NCBI RefSeq assembly: GCF_034140825.1
Contig: NC_089036.1
Span: forward strand, 24,007,001-24,071,000
Length of the DNA: 64,000 nt
Direction: 5' to 3'
From: Oryza sativa Japonica Group
Taxonomy: Eukaryota > Streptophyta > Magnoliopsida > Poales > Poaceae
Within the stretch, counting starts at the first letter, position 1. Every line of letters begins with the position of its first letter. A model generated the notes under the pieces. The model had not been told where the DNA came from. It ran no database searches and worked only from the letters and a program-made list of their open reading frames with translations. Of the stretch, positions 25,335 to 37,036 are shown in pieces. The position numbers and the translations under genes are program-made.

Positions 25335-28300
25335 CTAGTTGATCTCTCCTTCCTCTGCATCTTTAGTGCTGGGGACACTGCTAGGATCTTCTTCCTCTTC
25401 CTCCTCATCTGCTTTCATGAAGAGTCCCAGCTGTTCCAATGGATTGCCTGATCCAGGAAGAAAACTGGGCATGCCATCCTGGGAATGCTCAGGACTAGTC
25501 TCATCAACAGAACTCACAATATGTTCTGTGGTTGCCGTTCCAAGCATTTCCAAATCCTTTAGATGGAGGTTGTCATTGATTTCCACCGTTCTCTCCATCT
25601 GCATTAAGTTAAACCACTCAAATTTTAGCGGGAAAAAGAAAGCTCGACACCAGTAAATGCAGTTTTTTTCACTAGCCTCCTGCAGGGCCTGGCGAGCTTT
25701 CTCCCTCTCAAGGTCCCGTTTACGCTTGGCTTCAGCTTCAGCTTCAGCTCTTCGAGCTTCCATAGCTGCATTTCCTTCAGCCAACAGCCTTGCTTTCTCT
25801 GAATACATAGATAAGGCACTTCTCAGGGAAAATGTAAGAACCATCATTTAAGAGTAAACTTCAGGTGGATATGCCTGTTACCTTCCTTCTGGAGCTTTTC
25901 CAGCTCCTCCTGTTTGTCTCCACCCTGAGCTCACCAAATGTTCGTTCCATGTCAGAAGCAGCGCAACAAAAGTGAACAAACAAAACCACTCGATGAAACT
26001 AATCACAAACCTGGCTGAGAATCCCCTGTGCCTTAACAATCACATCAGCATAACGACTCCTAAGGAGGGCTGCTCTTAAGAGCTTGTCTGGGGAGACTTG
26101 CCTGTCGGGTTTTGAATTCTCCCCTAAAGTTTCATAGGGAAAGGATCAGATGATCCAATCAGCTTAATGCACTGAGACCCCTTAATGGCCTCATATGTAC
26201 TGCTTGCAAATTCATGCTTACCCTCTGGGGCAGGCTTTGACTCGTTATCCTGCTCACGGAGCTCCACATCATCAGCAGGACCTGTGATTTTGAAAGTTGT
26301 AAGAGCATTAAGCCAAAAGCTCATCCAACTGCCACATGAAACTACAAACTTGTGCTGCTGTGACGATTAAGGTGCATTTTGATTTCTAAAGGTAATTTTT
26401 TTGTAGATTTTAACCCAAAACTTGGTCAAACTACAATTACATTTAGTGCATAAAACATACCAATAGATTTATATTTCAAAGAGTTCTCACACTGATATTA
26501 TGCAGGTGCTTATTGTTGAATACTTTTTCAAATCAAAATAAGCCTTAAGAAGACGTGGGGAGGTAGTAGAACAGAAAGGGCACAGGAATCTTACGGATGG
26601 CATCGACTGGACTTATAACATCACTCTTTTCTTGCTCCACCAGTTGTTCAGATCTCTTACTTCCCTAAATTATATAGATGACAACTATTTCAGTGCAATA
26701 ACACGGAAGAAAAGGAAAAGTTGTTTCGATGAGAAGAAAAAAGCAACCTTGACAAAATGATTAAGAGGGATAGATATCACATTCAAAATTGAGCCTAAAT
26801 TTCTCAAAGTACCACAGTAATAGATTATTTAAACGAACATGTCTGTTTCTGACCAAATTAGACAATAAGGGTATATTAAATTAATATGAGAGTCAGCTTA
26901 TACAGTATGCAGGGGCTGATGTCTGATTATAGATGCATAGCAATCAACCGGCCAGAACAAAATATTCACAATTTTTCATCAAGCACCCAATGACAAATAG
27001 CCAAAATACCTTCGGCTTTCCTGGGCTACCACCTTTTTCTTGTTCGCTTTCACTGTCACTGCCCGACTCAGAATCTGCATTATTGGAGTAAATGTGATTG
27101 AGGACACCTCAAGACAAACTCATGATAAAGGAAGGCTTATGACAAGTGGGACTAGCAGAAGTCCAAACAGGAACAATTACGCAAACATTTAGCCACACAA
27201 ACAAGATATGATGCATGTATTGCTATTCTGAAGATAAGATAAGATTGTTGCAAATTAGCACAAGGGTAAATTGCAGGATGGTATCCTGCTTGTTCGTCAG
27301 TTAACGATATGAATAACAGTAACCCCAGTTAAAGTTTCTATAATACTGATAATCTAGTCCCCCAGAAGATCAAAGAAAGAGGGAATATTGTTGAATGCAT
27401 GAGCATGCATACTGACTAGTGGGCATCTAATGGTACAGATGCACCTACAGTGAAGTATAATTGTGCGTACTTCTTGTTCAGTGCCTCGTTAGCTAAACTC
27501 AACTAAACATCTACTCAAAAGTAATTAGCTTCAAGCTTAAACGTCACAGAAGTTAATATAATGAAATACACAAGTGTTTGAAGTAACCAGATCATTCTTG
27601 CAAAAACATATTTGTTTACAAGGACATATATCATACTAAAGAGAGTATGTAAGCACAGAGGAGCACAGACCGCTGGAAGAAGATCCAGAGTCACTGCTGG
27701 AACTACTTGGGCTACCACACTTGTTAGGATTGTTGTGTGCATCTTTTTCTATCAATATAGGGGATGCATTCCCGCAAATATCTACATCCTCCTCAACTGG
27801 ATCACCACCTGCAGAGAAAAAGAAGTTGTAAGAGTACTGTGATGTTGCATAAAACTAAGCATTAGCAAAGGACCAGGGAAAAAAACCTTTGCAGGGATTT
27901 GTAGAGGAGTGGCTAAGGCCAGATACATTAGCAGCCTCATTCTCAGAAGGCTCAGATTTTGCCTGCTGGCTCTGCTCTCTCTCTTGCAAATACTTGTCAA
28001 CATGTTTCTTCAACTCGAATAGTAGGTCATCACTGACAGCATGGATATCAATCTCTATCTCTCCATCACCAAGCTGATCTGTGTTGTTGTCAATGCATTG
28101 CTGCAACAAATCAATGATGTGTGAAGGTACCTCCGGATCCTCAGACAAAGATGCCAAACAGTTCCCAAATGATTCTTTCTCCTCGAATGTCATTTTTGGC
28201 TTTACAGACTCTGTTGGTCTAACAGACTCTGTTGGCCTCACACACTCTGTTGACACCTCACTGCAGTCCACAGGGGGAGTCTTCCTCCTCTTTGAGTCAG

Positions 28301-29156
28301 CCCTGTCAACCTCGACGTGCGCCTCTGTGGCAATGGAAGCCAGCTTCTTTTCAATTGTCCTCCATCTTGATTCAAACATCTTGTTTAGTTGAATGGCATA
28401 ATCATGCACTACATGCCCACGAGGATTGTAAGTCATCGCATTTGAAAAGGTCAGCCGTACATCGGCTGCAAATTCAGATGGACTCGTGTAGGAACCAGAG
28501 TCAAGCTTATTCCTGATAGTTCCAAGATCCATCGGTTTCTTGATGATTTGAAAATAATCTGGAATATTCAGCTTAACAGCATCAACCGGGGAGTCGAATA
28601 TGTTACTACATTTCTGAGTCATCAGCTTTTTCAGAATAGCATCGCATTGCTTAAAAATCGCATCCTCAGTCAACACCGTGGAAGCCTCAGGTCGGGGCTT
28701 TGTAGGCAAGAAACGCCCCTTGGCACCACGGACCACATGGTTACCACGCTGTCCCTTCTTACCTCGAGGGGCAGCCGAGGACGAGAGCGCGGGAGCTCTA
28801 TTGACAGGGACAGGGACAGCAAACTCCGGCTTCTTGAGGAGATTCCGGACCGAATCAAGCTCTGTGCGGAACCTCTTCCGGAGATGCCTCCTCTCGGAGG
28901 AGGACATCTTGGCTGGGACGAAAATCTCCCGCTTGACATCGAAGCCGTCGCTGTTTAGGCTGATGCACTTGCGCTTGGGGGCCGAAGAGTCCTCGGAGTC
29001 AACACGAACGGGGCTGCCTGCCGCGCCCTCCGACTCGCCAACGGTCTCCGCGTAACCCCGTGGCGCCGCTGACGCCATGCCCCGGAACGCCATTTCATCG
29101 TAGCCCCGCTTAATCTGCCTCTGCTGCCCAAACTCCATGAGGACCGTCGGTGTCAT
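25335..29156 (-). CDS. BET-type bromodomain protein of the GTE8-GTE11 kind
   Basis: This nuclear protein reads acetyl-lysine on histones. The coding exons (minus strand) are 27887-29156, 27671-27808, 27010-27074, 26595-26664, 26222-26281, 26011-26123, 25882-25924, 25677-25798 and 25335-25598, giving 714 residues with frame kept throughout. The bromodomain spans about residues 166-270, with the acetyl-lysine-binding Asn at about 244 (MTYNP). A NET domain follows at about 320-392. After it come Ser/acidic tracts, then [25 protein letters not shown], a Glu/Arg/Ala coiled coil and MERTVEIND, all typical of this plant subgroup. The ATG at 29156 is the first in the exon. A leader intron lies at 29174-29514. 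One intron (25599-25676) needs a GC donor; if kept, 26 residues are added in frame. Confidence 0.93.
25599..25676 (-). other. candidate 78-base GC-AG intron that is open in frame
   Basis: On the minus strand the segment begins GCTAGT after GAG and ends TTTAACTTAATGCAG, a good branch point and acceptor. Its length, 78, is a multiple of three and it has no stop, so retention inserts 26 residues rich in Cys, Phe and Trp inside the coiled-coil region. No GT donor nearby gives a usable frame. In related plant proteins, as I recall them, ALQ-like residues run straight into the ME(K/R)TVEIN motif, which supports removal. Confidence 0.6.
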
Positions 29157-29173
29157 GTGCCCGGGCGCCAGAT

Positions 29174-29514
29174 CTGTTCACCATTGACAACCATAAGAGA
29201 CCCAAGATTCAGTCACGCGGAAGGGAAACTTGAACTTAGCGGAATCAAATGCCAAATTTGAACTTCCCGTACAGCTTGATGTAAGAGAACAACAGAAACA
29301 CAAAACGTATTCAAAAAGTTCCCTCCAAAAACCCTAATCCCACACCTAGACCTAATTCGAATTCGAACCCCACCCCCCGCCACGCACGAATCCGACACCG
29401 CGACCCCCGAATCCTCCAATTCGCGCCCAGAACCTAACGGCACGCGAAACCGAAGAAACCCCAAGAGAAAAACATCCCCGAAAATTCGAAACGGAGACGG
29501 GGGGTCGCGAGAAC
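29174..29514 (-). other. 5' leader intron of the bromodomain gene
   Basis: The minus-strand donor CTTCAG/GTTCTCGC and acceptor GGTGAACAG/ATCTGG bound a 341-base segment just upstream of the ATG. It ends 17 bases before the start codon. First introns in the leader are common in this gene family. Confidence 0.6.
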
Positions 29515-29921
29515 CTGAAGAAGCCGGATCTGAAGAGGGCGAAACCCTAGGCCGGGGATCCGCGGCGGACGGCGGCCTCCTCCTCCCGTGCGGCCGCCGG
29601 CGAGCCGGATCTGCTCCGGAGACGGGCGGATCTGAGGGTCGCGAGGTGGCCGCCGGCTCGAGACGCCTCCCCGCCTTATCCTCTTTTTTTTTTCTCTTTT
29701 TTCTTCTCTTTTCTTTTTCCTCCTCTCGAGTCGAGCCGTCTCCTGCTTATCCTTTTCCTTCGCGAAGCGACTCGACTTGAGCCGAGCCGAGGTGGAGGGA
29801 GCCGAGCCGAGCCGGGGAGAGCCGAAGTGGAGATCCGCGCGGGGGAAGCGAGAGACCCGAAACTGGGAAGCGAAGCGATGCGAGACTGTGACGCGCGAGG
29901 GGCGGACGCCCTCGCGGGCGG

Positions 29922-29929
29922 TATTTATA
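29922..29929 (-). promoter_or_regulatory. TATA box of the bromodomain gene
   Basis: TATAAATA on the minus strand, in a GC-rich island, about 400 bases before the leader intron donor. Transcription would begin near 29890-29900. Confidence 0.7.
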
Positions 29930-30456
29930 GGCGGGGGTGAGGCCGCGGGTCGGATCCGGGCCGTCGGCTTCGCGGGGATCGGACGGACCAGGGGTTAGAT
30001 CTGGGCGTGGGCCCCACCCGGGCCGACGTGACGTGGAGCGGGGCGCGCTTTGACTTTCTTCGAGAAGGTCCGCGCGCGGACGCGGATTCCTACCCGAACT
30101 GAGGATGACGTGTGGGGCCTACTATAGCTCGGGACCACCTGTCAGTGACCTTGAGGGGTCGTGTTGGGGTGGGTGGTGCGGAGATCGGCCGTCTTTTATC
30201 GAGCACGCGGGATCTGGGTACGGTTTGGGCGCGCCGGGGAGCGAGGTGACTTGGAGGAGAAGGCTTGGTGCCACGTGGAAGGAGGTGCGTGGCTGGGTTA
30301 TTGGAGGGAAGGATGTAACGGGTACGGGTTAGGTACCGAAAGAGAAAAAACGGAAGGTTAGTCGTTCGCTCCATTTTCCATGCGATTTTCCTTTTTAATA
30401 AAAGGGCCATATTCGGCCCAAGAAAATAAGGGCCTAAATTGTAGGCCTTTTGTATA
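29930..30456. other. promoter region upstream of the bromodomain gene
   Basis: This is GC-rich sequence up to the left end of the Mutator-like element. No gene is supported; open frames on both strands overlap one another and match nothing I recognise. Confidence 0.45.
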
Positions 30457-32102
30457 AGAATAAGTCCACCTTGACTCCCTTAAAAGTGACCGAATCTAAT
30501 CCGTGTCCCTGAACCGCAAAACCAGATATCATGGCCCCCTCAACTGTTAAAACCGGTGCAACTTACCTCCCTTAGCAGTTTTGGAGAATGGCTTTACTGA
30601 TGTGGTGTCTTTGACTCGATCCAACTAGCTAACTCAGCTTGTGGGACCTACACGTTAGTGTCACAATTTTATCTCTCTCCTTTCTTTCTTTATTCCTCTC
30701 TTTTTCCCACGCTGTCTAACAGCAACCGAGGCGGATGCGGATTGGCAACGATAGCGCCGTCGCGGCCACACCTCACGGCGCGGGGTACGGTGGCCACCTC
30801 GCTGACACCGCCGCGGGTGGCGCTTCTTTCTCCCGCTCCGCATGGTCGGCCTCGACCTCCGCGACAGCCACCTCGCGGACACGGCCATTTGCTCGGCGAC
30901 TGGACGTCTCGCGGCGGCGGTGGCATCGCCCTCGCCTCTATTTTCCCCCAAGCGTGCGTGCGTGTACACCACGTCCACGGCGCACGTCTGCGTCAAGAAC
31001 GTCGCGCCAGCCGGGGCACCCACGTCAACAGATGGGTTCGCTTCTCCGCCGCGTCGAGAGGGTTCAGCTGAAGAAAAAAACATCCTCCCCCTGCACGTTT
31101 TCAGTGACCCAGATAACTCCTCTGCTCATATTGAGTTTCTTCATCTGGGTTATGTCTGCCTGAACACAGTTGCTACCACTGGTTTGTTGGCTTTGCCAAC
31201 ACTCATCTTAAGTTCATTAATCAATTGTTGAATTTTACGTGTCGTACACCACCACCGTCGCCGGCCTCCCTTGCTCCGCCTCTTCCCAGACCAGCTCATC
31301 CAGTGCCACCGACCCGACCTCCTCCAACCGCTCGAAGTATGGGCCACGGTGGCCGCCCAAGCTCCGTTGGGCCGCTCTCGTCACAGCCGTCGGAGAACAC
31401 CGCGACGTGCACCAACGACGAACCAAGGCAGGGCTTGGTCGAGCCAACGACGAACCGCGTCACGGCGACGGTGCACCGGACGCCGCCATGACCGCGAAGA
31501 CGAGCAGCAACGGCGGCGGCGCTGGTGGGAGGGGAGGCCGACATAGCGTCGCCTCGAGGCCGCGAGCGCTGACGGCTCCCTCTCGCACGCCGCCGCCACT
31601 CCGCCTCCGTCGCCGAAGAGGGAGAGAGAGAGGGAGAAGGAAGAAGGGATAGACCTACATGCCGCACGCACCGACGGCTCCCTCGAGCTCTGGCTCCTCT
31701 CCCACGGCGCCGCCGGCGCCTACGCCCTCCCGCCCACCGCTGCCACTCCACCTCCGCCGCCACCGCTGGCCCTCGCTCGCCGAAGAGGAGAGGGGTAAGG
31801 GACAGAGGGAGAGGGAGGAGGAAGAAAGGATAGACCCAGTGGGCCCCACATTTTTTTCCCGAATGACGAAGAGGTCCCACATGTACGTTTTTAGTTCTAA
31901 TGCTACATAAGCACCACGTCAACGGCACACCAGGTCAACACTGCCACATAGACGCCACGTCACTAAAACCACTCTCAGAAACCGCTGAGGGAGTCAAGTT
32001 GCACTGGTTTTAATAGTTGAGGGAGTCAAGATATCTGGTTTTGTGGTTCAGGGTTATAGATTAGATTCGGGTCACTATTAAGGAAGTTAAAGTGGACTTA
32101 TT
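30457..32102. mobile_element. Mutator-like element with long terminal inverted repeats
   Basis: The ends are inverted repeats of about 150 bases: left AATAAGTCCACCTTGACTCC, right complement AATAAGTCCACTTTAACTTC, with shared inner phrases such as AAAACCAGATATC and TTAAAACC(G/A)GTGCAACTT. An 11-base direct repeat CCTTTTGTATA flanks it at 30446-30456 and 32103-32113, the size made by Mutator-type insertion. The 1646-base element has no transposase. Its interior (about 30730-31060 and 31230-31850) is unusually GC-rich, with internal near-duplicate blocks. That is the profile of a Pack-MULE that has captured host DNA, although I cannot name a source gene. The terminal repeats have diverged by roughly a fifth, so it is not young. 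Confidence 0.82.
31560..31850. repeat. duplicated GC-rich block inside the Mutator-like element
   Basis: Two successive segments each run from gacggctccctc, through a CCGCC-rich stretch and cgccgaaga, to a purine tract ending aggatagacc-like sequence (first about 31570-31655, second about 31672-31840). The second copy is longer. The pattern suggests internal tandem duplication after capture. Confidence 0.6.
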
Positions 32103-32113
32103 CCTTTTGTATA

Positions 32114-32746
32114 GGACGTAAGTATGGTTGCTAAGGCCCTAAAAAGCGACTCTTTTGTGGTCGTAGCAGCCCAGTATAGTTTAATTTGAGACCTATGTGT
32201 TCTACTTCTAAGAGCACCAATAAGAGATTTGCTAAATTCTATCCCAAAATTCTGAATTTGGAATCCTAAACGGAATGATGTAGGAAGAAAATTCTCTCCA
32301 AGAGATTAAGTAAAATTAATTCCCTAAAACCAAAAGTGGGCCCCATGCCAAACTACTAACACGAGACAGTTTATTTACCTTCCTCACGCGTGATTGTGAG
32401 TTCCGGATCACGGTTGTGCGCTCACGGTAATAAGATCATGTGTCTCGATGTATGTCGCCGTTGTTCGCTCGTTCCCAACCCTCGCTGCCCACCATCCGTT
32501 CCCTCCCTAACCCTAGCATGTCATTGTCTCCTCCCTCCCAATTCTAGTTGTTGCTCATTTCTCACGACTTTAGTGTACGTCGCCATGACACTACGAGCCA
32601 CAATCGCCTGGTGTGGGCGCCAAGAACTGAGGGGATCATTTTTGTGTGGGCATGGGAACAAGATGACACTGGTGGGAGTTAGAGATTGGGAAGTGTGCGC
32701 GTGAAAAATGATGGAGCAAAATCTAGGAGAGAGAAAAAAACACACC
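32114..32746. other. spacer between Mutator-like element and solo LTR
   Basis: No gene is supported. A phrase at 32210-32230 (taagagcaccaataagagat) resembles the end of a Tourist-like element, but no matching right end was found. Confidence 0.4.
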
Positions 32747-32751
32747 CTAAG

Positions 32752-33317
32752 TGTCAGGGTTACAGATAAGGCATACTTCATATCCTACGACTTATGTAGT
32801 ACACGGATATGGTATACTTTCACGTATACGAATCGTTCCTATATACGCTGTTGGAATCTGTTATAAATTATGGGAATTATCTCCACGAGACAGGTGATTT
32901 CCAAAGTCCTACTCGGAAGGGATCGAGTTTCTGTTATACCGTGCAAGATCCGATGTCTCCGAGTCTTACTTGGGATAAAAATGACCCACGATATAAAAGG
33001 GACCCCAAGGAGGGGTGCAAGGCATCATATCTCATCGCCAACACACCCACTGTAGTTTACGAAGTCAGAGTACGCGAAGCCAAGTCGCCGGGAGATCTTG
33101 TCGAATACATCGACTACGATCTTTCTACTTTTGTTGTAATACGTGGTTTTCCATCATCAATCTCATATAAAAACTGGACTAGGGCTATTAACCTGACAAG
33201 GGGCCTGAACCAGTATAATCCTTATCTTTTGTTTGCTTGATGTCGTATTGCGTAGATCATCGTTCCAATGTACCCTAGTACCCAAATCATCTGGTCTACA
33301 AGTATCACTCGTCGATA
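32752..33317. mobile_element. solo LTR of an LTR retrotransposon (probably Ty3/gypsy)
   Basis: The 566-base unit starts TGTCAGGGTTACAG and is flanked by a perfect 5-base target duplication CTAAG at 32747-32751 and 33318-33322. Its right part, from GTAGTTTACGAAGTCAGAGT to TACAAGTATCACTCGTCGA, matches my memory of the 3' part of a common rice gypsy-type LTR. No internal region or second LTR lies next to it, so it is a fossil left by recombination between two LTRs. The intact target duplication points to a moderately recent origin. Confidence 0.78.
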
Positions 33318-33508
33318 CTAAGGTGTCTTATGATGGGTGAGTATCTTTTACAAAATGGTACTATCATTACAATCACTGACACGTAGGTTCCACTTTTCTA
33401 TTGTCATCCACGTCAATGGCTTTGTTTGGATCCTCCAGGCTATTAAATAGCCCTCCGGAATCTTACTATTTATGAGTATTAAACGTAGATTACTAACAAA
33501 ACCCATTC

Positions 33509-33698
33509 CATAACCCCTGAACTATTTTGCGAGACGAATCTAACGAGGTATATTAATCCATGATCAAACTATTTTGTGAGACGAATCTAACGAGATATAT
33601 TAATCCATGATTTATTTTGCGAGACGAATCTAACGAGGTATATTAAATATTAATATACCTCGTTAAATTCGTCTCACAAAATAGACCAGGGGTTATGA
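33509..33698. repeat. nested hairpin with tandem GAGACGAATCTAACGAG units
   Basis: Three direct copies of a 42-48-base unit, (g)cgagacgaatctaacgag plus (g/a)tatattaatccatga, begin at about 33523, 33571 and 33613. The third is followed by an inverted copy (about 33650-33685), making a near-perfect palindrome with arms of about 34 bases. An outer pair, cataacccctg and caggggttatg, closes the structure. The surrounding sequence (from about 33425) resembles a rice miniature element beginning TTTGGATCCT. Confidence 0.75.
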
Positions 33699-33699
33699 C

Positions 33700-34912
33700 G
33701 CTATACCCTCCGTTACAAAATAAGACTTTCTAACAATCAAAATTTATTTATCTGAGAGTATACCTATTTCTTCACTTACTCATCTTAAACAATTGCAATG
33801 AATGCTCATTTCATTTCTCCAACTAATCACATTCATCTCATTCATCTCTTGTTTAGTTTCACGTATACCAACCCCGTGAAAGGCTTTACGAGTACTTATA
33901 CTTTGAGAGAAAGAGGATGCTAATTTCCAAGATAAAAATAATAACAAGATGATAATGTCAATGTGTCGGTTAGCTTATGCTTACCGAACGATGCCAGGTA
34001 TACACACAGTAATGCCCAGATTTTTCTCACCAGCACACATCAGATCTAGTGACATACCAAACGAACAGTAAAAAAGACATCAATAAACTGCTGCATACAG
34101 CAGCGGTTTCCACTCAGCGTGTACTTGCGCACTAGCGCGCTCATTGGGCCTCACAAGTACTACATGGAAACACGCGGCGTGCGTGCGTCCATGAGTCCAT
34201 CCACGCGCGACGAGCTGTGTTTGTGCTTGTGCCCAAACATTCGAGCACAGAGCAGCCAATCCCTTCCCTTCGCATGCGTGCCCAAAAAAGTTGCACTTGT
34301 CACGTGGGGCGATGGGGTGTCGCGCGCCTCGCCGCCTTGGATTCTAGCCACGCAGCGGGGGAACAAAACCACATGCTGGGCTTAGCTTAGCTCCCATATG
34401 CGCACAGCAGCACAGCTCGTGCTAACCGACGACGGCACACAGTAGCCTCACATGAGTCGCTCGCGGCCCAAAAGCACACCCCCAACACAACCACACGCAC
34501 TACCTACCTGCACCCGTTCGTGCACGAGAAACAGGGGCAGGAAGGATGGCCGTTAGATCTCTACTTCCAGCGGCCAAGAATCTCCTGTGACGCCGCAAAG
34601 AAAACGAATGAAACAACCGAAAGTAACTTGTTCTTAACGATTTAAAAACTAATATTAAAAAAAATAAACCACGCTAAAAAATTATTGAAATAAACTTTAA
34701 TATGAAGTTCAAATTTTGAATTTCAATTATGGCTGATAAGCTACTAGAGGCTGGAGCGATGTAGAATGCGAACTGGATGGGAGGGTGAAAATGATGAGCG
34801 GGGATTGCGATTTTTTTACTTACTTTTTTTAACTTAAAATCAATAATATGTGGAACCGCTATTCAGAAAGGTCATATGTTAGTGATCACGTTAAAAGAAA
34901 AAGTAAATAATA
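33700..34912. other. non-coding spacer with a possible Stowaway end
   Basis: CCCTCCGTTACAAAATAAGA after TA at about 33704 looks like a Stowaway left end without a matching right end. The remainder, including a GC-richer stretch at 34120-34600, holds no gene I can support. Confidence 0.4.
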
Positions 34913-35064
34913 CTTCCTCCGTTTCACAATGTAAGTCATTCTAGCATTTCTCTCACATTTATATTGATGTTAATGAATCTGGATAGATATATATGTCTAT
35001 ATTCATTAACATCAATATAAATGTGGAAAATGCTAAAATGATTTACATTGTGAAACGGAAGGAG
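34913..35064. mobile_element. Stowaway miniature element, nearly a perfect hairpin
   Basis: The left end CTTCCTCCGTTTCACAATGT and right end ACATTGTGAAACGGAAGGAG are inverted repeats that continue almost to the centre, around gatatatatgtctat. TA duplications flank both sides (34911-34912 and 35065-35066). It is 152 bases. A half copy of the same family lies in the remorin intron. Confidence 0.92.
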
Positions 35065-35561
35065 TAGAATCCTGTTGCGATGAGCGGTGCATCGTCGTGG
35101 GGAGAACGTGTGGCTCGTTGATGATCGGCGGTGCCATGTTTTCAGGGACCGAGCGGCAACTTTTGTGCTGATAGCGTGCGTCCTGCCGGGCGGGCGTGCG
35201 TCGTTATGTGAGGGCAAGGCCGCTTATATGCTGCCGCAATTAATCGGAAGAAGCTGACCGGTGCCGGCCCTGAGGACGTCCACGGTGCAGACGTGCACAC
35301 ACAGTACAGTCTCCGCTTGTTACAGTGACCGCCAATCATGAGCTCAACACTCTCTATTCCCTTCCTGATTGCTGACAGCTGCAGCTGACTTCCTTCCAGC
35401 TATAGCAGCAGCAGTAGCTGCCGTCACTTCGCCACCACAGTGTTCTCATCTCCCTTTCATATCCCCTGCTTCCTCTCCGTCCATGGAGGAGGTGGCAGTA
35501 GCAGCTGGCATCCTCCTCCTCTGATCTCCTCCTCGGTCACTTCAGTGCTTACTTGCCGGTG

Positions 35562-37036
35562 ATGAGGAGGTCTTCTCAGGGGAAGAGCTCCAGCGGCGGC
35601 GGCGTTGGCGGCGTACGGAGGTATGACGTGCACGGTGGTGGTAACTTGCTGGCCTGCTACGCGAAGGCGGCGAGGCCGAGGCCGTCCAAGTGGGACGACG
35701 CGCAGAAGTGGCTCTCCCGGGCGGGCGACGACGACTGCGGCGGCGAAGCTACCCGGCGGAGGAGCTCCTGCGCCAGCGCCGACGACGGGCTGCTGCTGCC
35801 TCCTCCGCCGGCGGCGCGGAAGGGGGCCGGCGGCTGGCGATCGTGGAGCAACGTGGAATGGGAGGGCGCGCCCGCGGCGATGGCGCCGGCGCTGAAGGCC
35901 GCGCGCGGCGACGAGGGGGTGGACACCAAGGTGGTGGACGCCGTGCAGGCGTACGTGCCGCAGCGGTGCGTGGTGTCGCTGAGGGACGTCGGCACGGAGA
36001 TGACGCCCGGCGGGAGCAAGGAGCCGTCGAGGGCGAACACTCCCCGCGTCGTCGCGCCGGCGGCGACCGCCCGTGTCGTCGCGCGGGGCACGGCTTCGCC
36101 TGGGCAATGCGACGGCGGGTCGCGTGACAGCGCCGTCGCCGGCGGCGTGGTGGATCTCCGGGCGGCTCGCAAGCGCGCCGATCAGGGGCACGACGAAGTC
36201 GCGGGCACGATCACGGCCGTGTCGCCCGCGACGGCGTGGGGCGACGCGGAGCGCGCCAAGTACATGGCCAGGTGACCGATCGCGTTCCCTGCTGCTCATC
36301 AATTTTCTTTCATCTTATCGATATTAACATCAATATAAATATAAGAAATACTAGAATAACTTATATTGGGAAAGGGGGAAGCAGTTCTTTGCTTGTTATC
36401 CGTCTAAAACCAGCAAATTCGACTAAAAATTTAGTTGCTCATCTCCTCTCTAAATCCATGGTTAAAATCGGTTTGAACTACGAAATCCTGCTGCAAAAAT
36501 GCGCTAAAGCTGTGCTCTGCATGTGCAGTCAACAGTGCGCAGCATTTTCTTTCGTTAGCATTTTCTTTTGTCGGACAGCACCACATCAGTGCTGAACTGT
36601 CAGCTAGAAGCACTGAGACAATGACATCCTCTGAAAGCCTGAAACCAAAAGCAAGCAGCTACCACCACTATACTTGTCTACTCACGTTTGCATCGTGTGC
36701 CATTGCCATTTTCGCTTTGTCAGGTACAGGCGCGAGGAGATGAGAATCCAGGCGTGGGAGAACCGGGAGCGGCGGAAGGCGGAGCTGCAGATGCGGACGG
36801 CGGAGGAGAAGGCCGAGCGGATGAGGCTGCGCGCGCAGGCGAGGACGGCGGGGAAGCTGGCGACGGCGCAGGCGGAGGCCAAGGCGCGGCGCGCGCGCGC
36901 CGAGGCCGAGCTGGCGCTGGGCCGCCCGGGAGGCGGTGCCAAGGGTTGGCTGCTCACGCGGAGCGCGAGCTGGAGCAGCGGCAGCGGCCGCTCGCCCTCC
37001 TCTCTCTCGCTCCGGTTGCCGCTGCTGTGCCGCTGA
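35562..37036 (+). CDS. remorin family protein
   Basis: Remorins are plant proteins attached to the inner face of the plasma membrane, in nanodomains, where they scaffold signalling. Exon 1 is 35562-36271 and exon 2 is 36724-37036, joined within an Arg codon, giving 340 residues. The start is the first ATG (MRRSSQGKSSSGG). The first 230 or so residues are Gly/Ala/Ser-rich and probably disordered, with KWDDAQKWLSR at about residues 43-53, a motif seen in several long remorins. The C-terminal third is the remorin C domain: AWENRERRKAELQMRTAEEK followed by a long basic/acidic Ala-rich coiled coil. The ending LLCR carries a Cys that could be lipid-modified, as in other remorins. The gene is strongly GC-rich, as usual for such rice genes. 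Confidence 0.9.
36319..36385. mobile_element. half Stowaway element inside the remorin intron
   Basis: From gatattaacatcaatataaa to gggaaagggggaagcag, this segment matches the right half of the element at 34913-35064. The left half is missing. It lies 48 bases after the remorin donor site. Confidence 0.7.

Noticed and set aside
31296-31928. 210-codon minus-strand frame inside the Mutator-like element
   Set aside because: It is low-complexity Arg/Ser/Gly sequence with no recognisable domain; it could be captured DNA but cannot be called a gene.
35457-36302. 281-codon minus-strand frame opposite the remorin exon
   Set aside because: It has no known motif, and the plus strand gives a remorin with matching exon 2.
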